Part shown: positions 33,221 to 43,408 of the stretch, in pieces
Layout of the letters: the number at the start of each line of letters is the position of its first letter
Position numbering within the stretch: position 1 is the first letter of the stretch
Assembly (NCBI RefSeq): GCF_900103845.1
Contig: NZ_FNIJ01000001.1
Span: forward strand, 305,659 to 369,658
From: Pseudomonas jinjuensis
Lineage (GTDB): Bacteria > Pseudomonadota > Gammaproteobacteria > Pseudomonadales > Pseudomonadaceae
Length of the DNA: 64,000 bases
Direction of reading: 5' to 3'
Position numbers and translations under genes: made by a program
Notes under the pieces: generated by a model
Told to the model about the DNA's origin: nothing
What the model saw: the letters and a program-made list of their open reading frames with translations, nothing else
Database searches by the model: none

Positions 33221-33475
33221 CTTGTAGGCGCAACTGTCTTCACATCGGCGCGGCGTATCCCCTCACCCTAACCCTCTCCCAGAGGGAGAGGGGACCGTTC
33301 GGAGGCGCCGGGTGGCACGGCATTCATTCTGACGCCAATCTGCCCCCTCTCCCTCTGGAGCGGGGCGCGCAGCCAGGGCTGGGGTGAGGGAACCCACGAC
33401 GCCAGACTTTCCCGTAGGAGCGGGCCATGCCCGCGACAGCCATGTCCGGGTCGCGGGCATGGCCCGCTCCTACAG
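33221..33475. repeat. Composite repeat, copy 1
   Basis: A compound element: about 190 bp containing CCTCACCCTAACCCTCTCCC and a later GGGCTGGGGTGAGGG, then a REP pair with core GGGCATGGCCCGCTCC (33414-33437, 33451-33474). A second copy is at 60881-61113, with 54 of 60 bases identical over the best-compared stretch (33241-33300 against 60901-60960). It fills the gap between the convergent QhpG-like and 3-hydroxybenzoate hydroxylase genes. Confidence 0.85.
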
Positions 33476-33499
33476 GGTTGTCACCCCGTTCCCACGCTA

Positions 33500-34696
33500 T
33501 CAGCCCCGCCCCTCCAGGCAATTCTCGATATTCCAGCCATACAGCCACTGGATCGCATCGTAGAACTGCTCCTGGCTGCGGCCGACCCACAGCTGGTTGC
33601 GCACCAGGCGTTCGACGCCCTTGGCGTGGTAGAGGCGGCCCATTTCCCGGGCCGACCAGACCACCCGCGCGGTACGCGGGATGCGGATCGATTCGTAGAG
33701 GCGGAACGCCGCTTCCAGGTCGTGGCCGCAGGCCTTGACCGCCTGGCCGAGCACCACGGCGTCTTCCAGCGCCATGCAGGCGCCCTGGGCGAGGTACTGG
33801 GTCATCGGGTGGGCCGCATCGCCGAGGATGGTGGCGCGGCCTTCGCCCCATTTCTCCACCGGCTCGCGGTCGGCGGTGGCCCAGCGGCGCCAGGAGGTCG
33901 GGCGGTCGAGCATCTGGTGCGGACGCTCGTGGATGCCCTCGAAGTAGGAAAGCACCTCTTCCTTGCTGCCGTCGGTGACGCCCCACTGTTCTTCCTGGCG
34001 GCTGTGGAAGGTCACCACCAGGTTGTACTGCTTGCCGCCGCGCAGCGGGTAGTGCACCAGGTGGCAGCGAGGGCCGGCCCAGAGCATCGGCGCGTTGACG
34101 CGCAGGTCCTCTGGCATGTCCGCCACGTCCACCACGGCGCGGTAGACCACGTGGCCGGTGACGCGCGGCGGGTCGCCGATCAGCCTGTCGCGGACCACCG
34201 ACTTGACGCCGTCGCAGCCGATCACCGCGTCGGCGCGGTAGCTGTTGCCGTGGGTGTCGACCAGCGTCACGCCTCGCTCGTCCATCTCCATGCGCTCGAT
34301 GCGGGTCGAGGTCCTGAAGCGGATCAGCGGGTTCTTCTCCACCGCTTCGAGGATCGACAGATGGATGTCGGCGCGGTGGATCACCCCGTACGGGTTGCCG
34401 AAGCGCTGGCGGAATTTCTCGCCCACCTCGATACGCCCGACTTCGTGGGCGTCGATGGCGTCCATCATGATCAGGTGGTCGGTGAACACCGAGCGGTTGC
34501 GCGCCGCTTCGCCGACGCCGAGGGCGTCCAGGGCGGAATAGGCGTTCGGGCCGAGCTGGATGCCGGCGCCGATCTCGCCGATCTGCTCGGCCTGTTCCAG
34601 CAGCAGCACGGCGATGCCCTGCTGGGTGAGTGCCTGGGCGGCGGCGAGGCCACCGATGCCGCCGCCGACGATGATGATGGATTGTTGGGCAGTCAT
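33500..34696 (-). CDS. 3-hydroxybenzoate 6-hydroxylase (FAD monooxygenase)
   Basis: 398 residues. It hydroxylates 3-hydroxybenzoate to gentisate using NAD(P)H, O2 and FAD. Group A flavoprotein motifs are complete: VGGGIGGLAAAQAL, the DG motif GCDGVKS, and GDAAHPMTQYLAQGACMALEDA. Sequence alone would also allow salicylate hydroxylase, but the next four genes are exactly the gentisate ring-cleavage pathway and its transporter, so 3-hydroxybenzoate (less likely salicylate) is the expected substrate. It is the last gene of the operon, 35 bp after the isomerase. Confidence 0.9.
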   Translation of the reverse strand: MTAQQSIIIVGGGIGGLAAAQALTQQGIAVLLLEQAEQIGEIGAGIQLGPNAYSALDALGVGEAARNRSVFTDHLIMMDAIDAHEVGRIEVGEKFRQRFGNPYGVIHRADIHLSILEAVEKNPLIRFRTSTRIERMEMDERGVTLVDTHGNSYRADAVIGCDGVKSVVRDRLIGDPPRVTGHVVYRAVVDVADMPEDLRVNAPMLWAGPRCHLVHYPLRGGKQYNLVVTFHSRQEEQWGVTDGSKEEVLSYFEGIHERPHQMLDRPTSWRRWATADREPVEKWGEGRATILGDAAHPMTQYLAQGACMALEDAVVLGQAVKACGHDLEAAFRLYESIRIPRTARVVWSAREMGRLYHAKGVERLVRNQLWVGRSQEQFYDAIQWLYGWNIENCLEGRG

Positions 34697-34731
34697 GCTT
34701 CGCTTCTCCTTCCGGGACGGATCGGAACTTC

Positions 34732-35373
34732 TTATTGGATGAAATCGGGTTGCCGGCCGGGGGCGGCCTGCTGGAACGCCGGCTGCGCCAGGCAGTGGCG
34801 GTACACCTCGAGCACGCGCGGATAGCCGCCGAGGTCGCAGCCGAAGCGTTCGGCGTTGGCCACCTGTGGCACCAGGCAGCAGTCGGCCAGGGTCGGTTCG
34901 TCGCCGAAGCAGTAGGGGCCGTGGCCGTGGCGCTGCAGCAGCACTTCCACCGCGGCCAGGCCCTCGGCGACCCAGTGGCGGTACCAGGCGTCCTTCTGCT
35001 CGGCGGATACGCCCAGCTCCTTCTGCAGGTAGCCGAGCACGCGCAGGTTGTTGATCGGGTGGATGTCGATGGCGATCAGGTTGGCGACTTCCAGCACCCG
35101 TGCGCGCTGCAGGGCGTCCTTCGGCAGCAGGGGCGCCTGCGGGTAGCGCGCGTCGAGGTAGTCGATGATCGCTATGGACTGGGTCAGGGTAACGCCGTCG
35201 TCGTCCACCAGCACCGGCACGCCGCCCACCGGGCTCAGCTCGCGGTGCTGCGCGCCGCGCTGCTCGCCGGCGCGCAGGTTGACGCCGTGGTAGTCGTGCG
35301 CCAGGCCCTTGAGGGCGAGGGCGATGCGCACCCGGTAGGAGGTGGAACTGTTGAAGAAACTGTAGAGCTGCAT
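34732..35373 (-). CDS. Maleylpyruvate isomerase (zeta-class GST)
   Basis: 213 residues. It isomerises maleylpyruvate to fumarylpyruvate, often with glutathione. The zeta-GST active-site motif SSTSYRVRIAL is at residues 9-19, and the QSIAIIDYLD and DIHPINNLRVL segments match the maleylacetoacetate/maleylpyruvate isomerase family. The gentisate operon context selects maleylpyruvate over the tyrosine-pathway substrate. It starts 19 bp after the transporter gene. Confidence 0.92.
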   Translation of the reverse strand: MQLYSFFNSSTSYRVRIALALKGLAHDYHGVNLRAGEQRGAQHRELSPVGGVPVLVDDDGVTLTQSIAIIDYLDARYPQAPLLPKDALQRARVLEVANLIAIDIHPINNLRVLGYLQKELGVSAEQKDAWYRHWVAEGLAAVEVLLQRHGHGPYCFGDEPTLADCCLVPQVANAERFGCDLGGYPRVLEVYRHCLAQPAFQQAAPGRQPDFIQ

Positions 35374-35392
35374 GATCGGATTTCCGGGTGGT

Positions 35393-36754
35393 TCAGTGGA
35401 TTGCCAGGGGCGTTCTGCGGGCGTTAGCGGCGTAGTGCGCGCCCTTGAGGAAGATCGCCACGGCGGCGACGAGGGCCGGCAGCATCAGCAGGCCGAAGAT
35501 GCTTTCGAAGTCCAGGCCGAGGCCGAGCATGAAGCCGCCGATCAGGGTGCCGCAGACCGAGCCGATGCGGCCCACGCCATGCGCCCAGCTGACCCCGGTG
35601 GCGCGGCTGGACGTCGGGTAGAAGCCCGCCGCCAGCGCGTTGGCGCCGACCTGCGAGCCGCTGACGCAGAAGCCCATGCCGGCCACGCTGAGGATCAGCA
35701 GCGGATAGCTGGTGTGGAACTGGCCGATGGCGAACAGGCAGCCCGCGCCGGCGCTGTAGGCAACGACCAGCACCCGGTGCGGGTTGAAGCGGTCCATGCA
35801 GCCGCCCAGGCAGATGGCGCCGAGGGTGCCGCCGATCTGGAACATCGCGCTGATCATCGCCGCCTGGCTGAGATCGAGGCCGGTGTCCTTGATCAGGATC
35901 GGCAGCCAGTTGGTCATCATGTAGATGATCAGCAGGCTCATGAAGAACGCCAGCCAGAGCATCAGCGTGCCGATGCGCAGCTGTTCGCCGAGGATCAGGC
36001 GGATCGGCGATTTCGATGGCTGGTCCAGTTCGTCGTAGTGGATGCGGAAGCTGCCGTCCCAGTTCCGCGGCAGCGGGGCGATGCGGCGCAGGATGGCGGC
36101 GATGCGTTCGCTGGCGGCGTTGCGCTGCACCAGGAAGCGCGCCGATTCCGGCAGCAGCGCGAGCAGCAGCGGCAGCAGCGCCAGGGGCAGCACGCCGCCG
36201 AGCAGCAGCACGCTGCGCCAGCCGAGGGCCGGCACCATGTGCGCGGCCACCACGCCGCCCAGGGCGGAACCGAGGGTGAAGCCGCAGAACATGCTGGTGA
36301 CCATCAGCGAACGGCGGCGCTCCGGGCAGTATTCCGAGGTCAGGGTGATGGCGTTGGGCATGGCGCCGCCGAGGCCGAGGCCGGTGAGGAAGCGCATCAG
36401 GGCGAGCGTCTCGACGTTCGGCGCGAAGGCCGCCGCCAGGCTCCAGCCGCCGAAGCACAGCACGGAAAGCAGCAGCACGGTCTTGCGGCCGAAACGGTCG
36501 GCCAGCGGGCCGGCGATGAAGGCGCCGAGCATCAGGCCGATCAGCGCGGCGCCGAGCACCGGGCTCAGCTGGGCGGAGGTCAGCCCCCATTCGTCGCGCA
36601 GCGCCGGGGCGATGAAGCCGATCGCGGCGGTATCCAGGCCGTCGATGGCCGTCACCAGGAAGCACAGCAGGAGGATCAGCCACTGGAAGGGCACGACCGG
36701 CTTGCTGTCGATGAAATCCTGTACATCCACGCTGTTGTTGTTATGAGTGGACAT
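35393..36754 (-). CDS. Aromatic acid:H+ symporter (AAHS family MFS)
   Basis: 453 residues with twelve predicted membrane helices. The AAHS family is indicated by the acidic motif IDGLDTAAIGF in helix 1 and the MFS loop motif GPLADRFGRKTVL between helices 2 and 3. It probably imports 3-hydroxybenzoate and/or gentisate. It lies between the fumarylpyruvate hydrolase and isomerase genes on the same strand. Confidence 0.93.
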   Translation of the reverse strand: MSTHNNNSVDVQDFIDSKPVVPFQWLILLLCFLVTAIDGLDTAAIGFIAPALRDEWGLTSAQLSPVLGAALIGLMLGAFIAGPLADRFGRKTVLLLSVLCFGGWSLAAAFAPNVETLALMRFLTGLGLGGAMPNAITLTSEYCPERRRSLMVTSMFCGFTLGSALGGVVAAHMVPALGWRSVLLLGGVLPLALLPLLLALLPESARFLVQRNAASERIAAILRRIAPLPRNWDGSFRIHYDELDQPSKSPIRLILGEQLRIGTLMLWLAFFMSLLIIYMMTNWLPILIKDTGLDLSQAAMISAMFQIGGTLGAICLGGCMDRFNPHRVLVVAYSAGAGCLFAIGQFHTSYPLLILSVAGMGFCVSGSQVGANALAAGFYPTSSRATGVSWAHGVGRIGSVCGTLIGGFMLGLGLDFESIFGLLMLPALVAAVAIFLKGAHYAANARRTPLAIH

Positions 36755-36851
36755 GAGGCGTCCTCCGGGCCGGCGGGCAGGCGCCGGCCACGTGATGTGA
36801 GTCGGATTCTGGGTGGGATGCGGGGCCGAAGGCAGGCGGCCCCGCCGGCCG

Positions 36852-37550
36852 TCAGATGACGCGGACCTGGATGTCGCCGAGGCCGTCGACGCCGCCCTGC
36901 ATGAGGTCGCCGGCGACCACCGGGCCGACGCCTTCCGGGGTGCCGGTCATGATCAGGTCGCCCGGCTGCAGCTCGAAGAAGCGCGACAGGTAGGCGATGG
37001 TTTCCGGCACCGACCAGATCAGCTTGTCGATATCGCTGCGCTGCCTGTCGCTGCCGTTCACCTGCAGCCAGATGCCGGCCTGCGTGGGATGGCCGACCTG
37101 GGCGGCCGGGTACAGCGGGGCGATCGGCGCGGAGGCGTCGAAGGCCTTGCCGATCTCCCACGGGCGGCCCATCTCGCGCATCTTCATCTGCAGGTCGCGG
37201 CGGGTCATGTCCAGGCCCACGGCGTAGCCCCATATGTGCTCGTTGGCCTGTTCCAGCGGAATGTCGCGGCCGCCCTTGCCGATCGCCACCACCAGCTCGA
37301 TCTCGTAGTGGTAGTTGCTGGTCTCGGCCGGGTAGGGCAGTTCCAGCACCTTGCCGTGGGGCACGCTGACCACCGCGTCGGCTGGCTTGCAGAAGAAGAA
37401 CGGCGGTTCGCGATCCGGATCGAAGCCCATCTCGCGGGCATGGGCGGCGTAGTTGCGGCCCACGCAGTAGACGCGGCGTACGGGGAACTGCGCGTCGCTG
37501 CCGGCGACGGCCAGGGTGGTCGGCGCGGCGGGCTGGAATACGTAAGTCAT
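36852..37550 (-). CDS. Fumarylpyruvate hydrolase (FAH family)
   Basis: 232 residues. It hydrolyses fumarylpyruvate to fumarate and pyruvate, the last gentisate-pathway step. The FAH fold is recognised by [16 protein letters not shown], the metal-binding [13 protein letters not shown] and [27 protein letters not shown]. It begins 15 bp after the gentisate dioxygenase stop, so the two are cotranscribed. Confidence 0.94.
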   Translation of the reverse strand: MTYVFQPAAPTTLAVAGSDAQFPVRRVYCVGRNYAAHAREMGFDPDREPPFFFCKPADAVVSVPHGKVLELPYPAETSNYHYEIELVVAIGKGGRDIPLEQANEHIWGYAVGLDMTRRDLQMKMREMGRPWEIGKAFDASAPIAPLYPAAQVGHPTQAGIWLQVNGSDRQRSDIDKLIWSVPETIAYLSRFFELQPGDLIMTGTPEGVGPVVAGDLMQGGVDGLGDIQVRVI

Positions 37551-37565
37551 GGATTTCTCCTCGGT

Positions 37566-38621
37566 TCAGTGGGTTTCGCGCGATTCGCGCAGGATGCCGA
37601 GCGCTTCCTGAACCGGGCGGTCGGAATAGCTGAACAGCACGCAGTCGTCGTTGGCATGCAGGCTCACCGGCGCCCAGCTCGGCACGACGAAGATGTCGCG
37701 CGGACCGAAGTCGAAGCGCTTGCCGGCGATCTCGGCATGACCCAGGCCTTCCACCACCGAGTACACGGTGGCGTCGGAGCTGCGATAGGTCCTGCCCTGG
37801 AAGCCGCGCGGCAGCATCTGCATGAAGGTGCCGATGGTCGGCATCGCCCAGCCGCCGGTGGCCGGGTTCACGTAGCGCAGCTTGATGCCGTCCCATTCGT
37901 CGAGCGGGCCGCCGCGCAGCAGGGTTTCCAGCGCCTCGCGGGTGCGCGCGTAGGGGTAGCTGAAGATCGGCGAGGTGGGCGACTTCACCTGGTGGCGCAC
38001 CGGCAGCATGTTCGTGCCGTAGCGCGCCATGCTGGTGCCCTCGGGGCGGCTGATCGGCTGCTCGGGTTTCTCGTAGCTTTCCGCGAAGCCGGCGTCGAGC
38101 AGGCGGATCAGCGGGATGTCCAGGCCGTCCAGCCAGACTACCGGCTGGCCGCCTTCGGTCTCGACTGGGTTGCCGTGGTCGTGCCAGGTCCAGGACGGGG
38201 TGATGATGAAGTCGCCCGGCTCCATGGTGGTGCGCTCGCCGTCCACCGCGGTGTAGGCGCCGCGGCCCTCGACCACGAAGCGCAGGGCCGACTGGCTGTG
38301 GCGATGGCTGGGGGCGATCTCGCCGGGCAGGATCAGTTGCAGGCCGGCGTACAGCGACGAGGTGATCGCAGCCTGGCCGCGGATGCCGGGGTTCTCCAGC
38401 ACCAGCACGCGGCGGATGGCTTCCTCGGCGGTGATCAGGCGACCGGCTTCCATCAGGAAGGGACGCAGCTCGTCGTAGCGCCACAGCGCCGGAACGCAGG
38501 CGCCGCTGGGGGTGGCCGGAACCAGGTTGTGCAATTGTTCCCAGAGCGGGAACAGGTCCTGGGCATCGAGGCGCGAATAGAAATCGGCGCGGGCGGCGCT
38601 GACGTTTTCCATGCTGTTCAT
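37566..38621 (-). CDS. Gentisate 1,2-dioxygenase
   Basis: 351 residues from the ATG at 38621 with an AGGTGA ribosome site. It opens the gentisate ring to maleylpyruvate using Fe(II) and O2. Two cupin domains are visible; the first has the iron ligands in [16 protein letters not shown] and the later His in WHDHGNP, the second has [31 protein letters not shown]. It is the first gene of the catabolic operon and is divergent from the interrupted LysR gene. Confidence 0.94.
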   Translation of the reverse strand: MNSMENVSAARADFYSRLDAQDLFPLWEQLHNLVPATPSGACVPALWRYDELRPFLMEAGRLITAEEAIRRVLVLENPGIRGQAAITSSLYAGLQLILPGEIAPSHRHSQSALRFVVEGRGAYTAVDGERTTMEPGDFIITPSWTWHDHGNPVETEGGQPVVWLDGLDIPLIRLLDAGFAESYEKPEQPISRPEGTSMARYGTNMLPVRHQVKSPTSPIFSYPYARTREALETLLRGGPLDEWDGIKLRYVNPATGGWAMPTIGTFMQMLPRGFQGRTYRSSDATVYSVVEGLGHAEIAGKRFDFGPRDIFVVPSWAPVSLHANDDCVLFSYSDRPVQEALGILRESRETH

Positions 38622-38718
38622 CTGATCACCTGTGGCAGGTTGCGAAGCGCTTCCGGCGGCGGGGCGCGGGAGCTTTGTTGTTGGCCGGATGAAGTCCGGT
38701 CCGTTTGTGAGGGAATTA

Positions 38719-38755
38719 ATACGCCTCGGTCGTATGCTGGAATAATGATATTTCC
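38719..38755. promoter_or_regulatory. Candidate LysR operators in the gentisate divergent promoter
   Basis: In the 169-bp gap between gentisate dioxygenase and the LysR gene there is an inverted repeat ATACG-N7-CGTAT (38719-38735) followed by the near-palindrome GGAATAATGATATTTCC (38739-38755). Paired dyads of this size are typical of LysR recognition and activation sites. The first has a slightly longer spacing than the textbook T-N11-A. Confidence 0.5.
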
Positions 38756-38790
38756 GGATGAACCTATATGTTTTCGGGTATGGGAAAGCC

Positions 38791-39747
38791 ATGAACTGGA
38801 CTCGCCGCCTGCGTCTGCGTCACCTGCAACTGCTGGTCAGCCTCGCCGAGACCGGCAGCCTCAGCGACACCGCCAAGCTCGCCCACACCACCCAGCCGGG
38901 ATTGTCGAAATGGCTGAAGGAACTGGAGGAGGACGCCGGCGCCGAGCTGTTCGAACGCCATGCCCGCGGGCTGCGGCCGACGGCGCAGGGCGAGGTGCTG
39001 CTCAGTCACGTGCGGCGCCTGCTCAGCGAGATGGAGCGGGCGCAGAGCAATCTCGACGCGCTGCGCGAGGGCTTCGCGCCGAACGTCGCCATCGGCACCT
39101 CGCCGGCCTCGGCGCCGAGCCTGGTGCCGGACGCCATCCTGTATTACCTGGGGCGCCATCCCCGCGCCCACGTCTCGCTGCAGGAAAGCACCATGAACGT
39201 GCTCCTCGACCGGCTGGAGTAGGGCAAGCTGGACGTGGTGGTCGGCCGCCTGGACAACTACCAGCCGCGCGAGACGCTGCACCACGAGACGCTGTTCCGC
39301 GAGCCGATGTGCGTGGTGGCGCGGCCGGGGCATCCGCTGATGGGGCGCGACGACATCGGCTGGGACGATGTGTGCCGCTACGACTGGATACTCTGGCCCG
39401 CCGGCACGCCGCTGCGCAGCAGCCTGGACATGGCGCTGAGCCACGCCGGGCGCAAGCCGCTGTCGTGCCGGGTGGAGTCCTCGTCGCTGATGGCCAACCT
39501 TTGGCTGATGCAGAACAGCGACATGCTTTCCGCGGCGTCCATGCGCGTCGCCGAACACTTCACCCGCCGCGGCCTGCTGCGCTCGCTGGACTTCTCCCTG
39601 GAGGCGGACGGACTGATCGGCATGTGCTGGCGCGACGAGCAGCACCAGGACAGCGCGCTGCTCGACCTGCTGGAGAGTCTGCGCCAGGCCGCGCGCGAGC
39701 CGATCCGCAGGGTCGCCGACATGGAATTCGGCCCTCCGAGCGACTGA
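38791..39747 (+). pseudogene. LysR-family regulator of the gentisate operon, interrupted by an amber codon
   Basis: The full frame would encode 318 residues. The N-terminal DNA-binding domain is intact ([20 protein letters not shown] ... QPGLSKWLKEL), but codon 144 at 39220-39222 is TAG, inside DRLE-stop-GKLDVVVGRL. Homologues commonly have Gln here, so one C-to-T change (CAG to TAG) explains it. The rest of the effector domain reads on in the same frame without any other defect, implying a very recent mutation, a sequencing error, or suppression. As written, only a 143-residue protein lacking most of the sensor domain is made. Confidence 0.85.
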
Positions 39748-39919
39748 AGGCGGCGCCGGGCGCGTGTTACACTGCGCCGCTATGTCAGCCTGTCCAGGGA
39801 GTCCGGGATTCGTCCGGGACGCCGCGAAATATCGGTCATTTGCAGCGATAAAGCAGGAATCGAACCGGCAAGATAGCCGGTCGCGGCTGAAACCATGAAG
39901 CGCTGGAACGGGGGAGCGC

Positions 39920-42900
39920 ATGCGGCTGAAGTGCATCAAACTGGCGGGGTTCAAATCCTTCGTCGATCCGACGACGGTGAGTTTCCCGAGCAACATGGCG
40001 GCGGTGGTCGGCCCCAACGGGTGCGGCAAGTCCAACATCATCGACGCCGTTCGCTGGGTGATGGGCGAAAGTTCGGCGAAGAACCTCCGTGGCGAGTCGA
40101 TGACCGACGTCATCTTCAACGGCTCGAACACCCGCAAGCCGGTGACCCAGGCCTCCATCGAGCTGATCTTCGACAACTCCGACAACTCGCTGATCGGCGA
40201 ATACGCCGCCTACGCCGAAATCTCCATCCGCCGCCGCGTCACCCGTGACGGGCAGAACACCTATTTCCTCAACGGCACCAAGTGCCGCCGCCGCGACATC
40301 ACCGACATCTTCCTCGGCACCGGCCTGGGGCCGCGCAGCTACTCGATCATCGAGCAGGGGATGATTTCCAAGCTGATCGAGGCGAAACCCGAGGAATTGC
40401 GGAATTTCATCGAGGAAGCCGCGGGCATCTCCAAGTACAAGGAGCGCCGCCGCGAGACCGAGAACCGCATCCGCCGCACCCAGGAAAACCTGGCGCGCCT
40501 GAGCGACCTGCGCGAGGAACTGGAGCGGCAGCTCGATCGGCTGCACCGCCAGGCGCAATCGGCGGAGAAGTACCAGGAATACAAGGCCGAGGAGCGGCAA
40601 TTGCGCGCGCAGCTCGGCGCCTTGCGCTGGCGCGACCTGAACGAGCAGGTCGGCCAGCGCGAGCGGATCATCGGCGACCAGGAAGTGGCGTTCGAGGCGC
40701 TGGTGGCCGAGCAGCGCAGCGCCGACGCCAGCATCGAGCGCCTGCGCGACGGCCATCACGAGCTGTCGGAACGCTTCAACCAGGTACAGGGGCGCTTCTA
40801 CTCGGTGGGCGGCGATATCGCCCGCGTCGAGCAGAGCATCCAGCATGGCCAGCAGCGTCTGCGCCAGTTGCAGGATGATCTGCGCGAGGCCGAGCGTTCC
40901 CGTCAGGAAACCGAATCCCACCTCGACCACGACCGCACCCTGCTGGCGACTCTCGGCGAAGAGCTGGAAATGCTCGCGCCGGAACAGGAAACCAGCGCCG
41001 CCGCCGCCGAAGAGGCGAGCGCCGGGCTGGAGGAATCCGAGCAGCGCATGCACGAATGGCAGCAGCGCTGGGATGCCTTCAACCAGCAGAGCGCCGAGCC
41101 GCGCCGCGAGGCGGAGGTGCAGCAGTCGCGCATCCAGCATCTGGAACAGAGCCTGGAACGCCAGGGCGAGCGCGAACGCCGTCTCGGCGAGGAGCGTGGG
41201 CAACTTGCGGCCGATCCGGAAGATGCGGCGATTCTCGAACTCAACGAACAACTGGCCGCCGCCGAACTGAGCCTGGAAGAGCTGCAGATTCAGGAGCTGG
41301 AACTGGTCGAGCGCCTGGAGCAGGTGCGCCAGGCCCTGCAGGACGGCTCCGCGCAGCAGCACCAGGCGCAGGGCGAACTGCAACGGCTGAACGGCCGCAT
41401 CGCCTCGCTGGAGGCGCTGCAGCAGGCGGCGCTCGATCCGGGTGCCGGTGCGGCCGACTGGCTGCGCGAACAGGATCTGGCCCAGCGGCCGCGTCTCGCC
41501 GAAGGGCTGCGCGTGGAGCCGGGCTGGGAGCTGGCGGTGGAAACCGTGCTCGGCGCCGATCTGCACGGCGTGCTGCTGGACGATTTCGCCGGGCTGGCGT
41601 TCGACAGCCTGGAGAAGGGCGAGCTGCGCCTGCTCGAACTGGGACGCAGCGTCGCCGGAGCTGCGGGCAGCCTGTTGGACAAGGTGCAGGCGGCGTTCGA
41701 CCTGTCGCCCTGGCTGGGCAAGGTGCGTCCGGTGGAAAGCCTGGAGCACGCGCTGGCCGGGCGCGCCGCGCTGGGCGAGGGCGAGAGCCTGGTCAGTCGC
41801 GACGGCTACTGGGTCGGCAGGCACTTCCTGCGCGTGCGCCGTGGCGACTCCGCCGACAGTGGCGTGCTGGCCCGTGGCCAGGAGCTGGAGCGTCTGCAGC
41901 AGGACCGCGAGGCACTGGAGATGCGTCTCGGCGAGATCGACGAACAACTGGCCCGCCAGCGCGACGAGCAGCGCCAGGCCGAGGAGCGCCGCGAGCAGCT
42001 GCGCCGGCGCATCCAGGAGGAAGGCCGCCAGCAGGGCGAGCTGAAGGCGCAGCTGTCCGCGCAGCAGGCCAAGGTCGAGCAGCTTGTGCTGCGTCGCCGC
42101 CGGCTGGACGAGGAACTGGCCGAACTGGCCGAGCAGCGCGCGCTGGAGCAGGAACAACTCGCCGAAGCGCGCATGCAGCTGCAGGAAGCGCTGGATTCCA
42201 TGGCGATGGACACCGAGCGCCGCGAAGCCATGCTCGCCGAGCGTGACGCCCTGCGCGAACGCCTCGACCGCATCCGCCAGGAGGCCCGCCAGCACAAGGA
42301 CCATGCGCACCAGCTGGCGGTGCGGGTCGGTTCGCTGCGCGCCCAGCACGAATCCACCCGCCAGGCGCTGGAACGTTTGGACGGCCAGGCGGTGCGCCTG
42401 GTCGAGCGCTGCGAGCAGCTCAGCCTCAATCTGGAGGAGGGCGCCGCGCCGCTGGAAGAACTGCGCCTGCGCCTGGAAGAGCTGCTCGACCGGCGCATGG
42501 AGGTGGAAGAAGAGCTGAAGACGGCGCGCCTGACCCTGGAGGACGCCGACCGCCAGCTGCGCGACGCCGAGAAGCGCCGCACCCAGGCCGAGCAGCAGTC
42601 GCAGCTGCTGCGCAGCCAGCTGGAGCAGCAGCGCATGGAATGGCAGGGGCTGACCGTGCGGCGCAAGTCTCTGCAGGAACAGCTCCACGAGGACGGCTAC
42701 GACCTGCACACCGTTCTTGGCACCCTGCCAGCGGAAGCCAGCGAGAAGGCCTGGGAGGAGCGCCTGGAAGGCGTCGCTTCGCGCATCCAGCGCCTCGGCC
42801 CGATCAACCTGGCGGCGATCGACGAGTACCAGCAGCAGTCCGAGCGCAAGCGCTACCTGGATGCGCAGAACGACGACCTGGTGGAAGCGCTGGAAACCCT

Positions 42901-43408
42901 GGAAAACGTCATCCGCAAGATCGACAAGGAAACCCGCAACCGCTTCAAGGAAACCTTCGACCAGATCAATGCTGGCCTTCAGGCACTATTTCCCAAGGTT
43001 TTCGGCGGCGGTCACGCCTATTTGGAACTTACCGGCGAGGATTTACTCGATACGGGGGTGGCGATCATGGCGCGCCCGCCGGGCAAGAAGAACAGCACCA
43101 TCCATCTGCTGTCCGGCGGGGAGAAGGCGCTGACCGCATTGGCGCTGGTGTTCGCCATCTTCCAGCTCAATCCGGCGCCGTTCTGCATGCTCGACGAAGT
43201 CGATGCGCCGCTGGACGACGCCAACGTCGGGCGTTATGCCCGCCTGGTAAAGGAAATGTCGGAGAAAGTGCAGTTCATCTATATCACCCACAACAAGATC
43301 GCCATGGAAATGGCCGATCAACTGATGGGGGTGACGATGCACGAGCCGGGATGTTCGCGCCTGGTGGCGGTTGACGTGGAAGAGGCCGTGGCACTGGCGG
43401 AAGCCTGA
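39920..43408 (+). CDS. smc: Chromosome segregation ATPase SMC
   Basis: 1162 residues, full length. SMC dimers organise and segregate the chromosome. The head is split as expected: Walker A VVGPNGCGKSN near residue 35 and, at the C-terminus, the signature HLLSGGEKALTALALVF and Walker B FCMLDEVDAPLDDANV. Between them are two long coiled coils rich in E, Q, R and L (about 165-505 and 655-1000) separated by a hinge (about 510-650). It heads the core block smc-zipA-ligA. Confidence 0.96.
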   Translation: MRLKCIKLAGFKSFVDPTTVSFPSNMAAVVGPNGCGKSNIIDAVRWVMGESSAKNLRGESMTDVIFNGSNTRKPVTQASIELIFDNSDNSLIGEYAAYAEISIRRRVTRDGQNTYFLNGTKCRRRDITDIFLGTGLGPRSYSIIEQGMISKLIEAKPEELRNFIEEAAGISKYKERRRETENRIRRTQENLARLSDLREELERQLDRLHRQAQSAEKYQEYKAEERQLRAQLGALRWRDLNEQVGQRERIIGDQEVAFEALVAEQRSADASIERLRDGHHELSERFNQVQGRFYSVGGDIARVEQSIQHGQQRLRQLQDDLREAERSRQETESHLDHDRTLLATLGEELEMLAPEQETSAAAAEEASAGLEESEQRMHEWQQRWDAFNQQSAEPRREAEVQQSRIQHLEQSLERQGERERRLGEERGQLAADPEDAAILELNEQLAAAELSLEELQIQELELVERLEQVRQALQDGSAQQHQAQGELQRLNGRIASLEALQQAALDPGAGAADWLREQDLAQRPRLAEGLRVEPGWELAVETVLGADLHGVLLDDFAGLAFDSLEKGELRLLELGRSVAGAAGSLLDKVQAAFDLSPWLGKVRPVESLEHALAGRAALGEGESLVSRDGYWVGRHFLRVRRGDSADSGVLARGQELERLQQDREALEMRLGEIDEQLARQRDEQRQAEERREQLRRRIQEEGRQQGELKAQLSAQQAKVEQLVLRRRRLDEELAELAEQRALEQEQLAEARMQLQEALDSMAMDTERREAMLAERDALRERLDRIRQEARQHKDHAHQLAVRVGSLRAQHESTRQALERLDGQAVRLVERCEQLSLNLEEGAAPLEELRLRLEELLDRRMEVEEELKTARLTLEDADRQLRDAEKRRTQAEQQSQLLRSQLEQQRMEWQGLTVRRKSLQEQLHEDGYDLHTVLGTLPAEASEKAWEERLEGVASRIQRLGPINLAAIDEYQQQSERKRYLDAQNDDLVEALETLENVIRKIDKETRNRFKETFDQINAGLQALFPKVFGGGHAYLELTGEDLLDTGVAIMARPPGKKNSTIHLLSGGEKALTALALVFAIFQLNPAPFCMLDEVDAPLDDANVGRYARLVKEMSEKVQFIYITHNKIAMEMADQLMGVTMHEPGCSRLVAVDVEEAVALAEA

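Noticed and set aside
33221-33475. Possible small RNA gene because of strong predicted structure
   Set aside because: The structure is explained by inverted repeats that occur in a second copy at 60881-61113; no promoter or terminator pattern supports an independent transcript.
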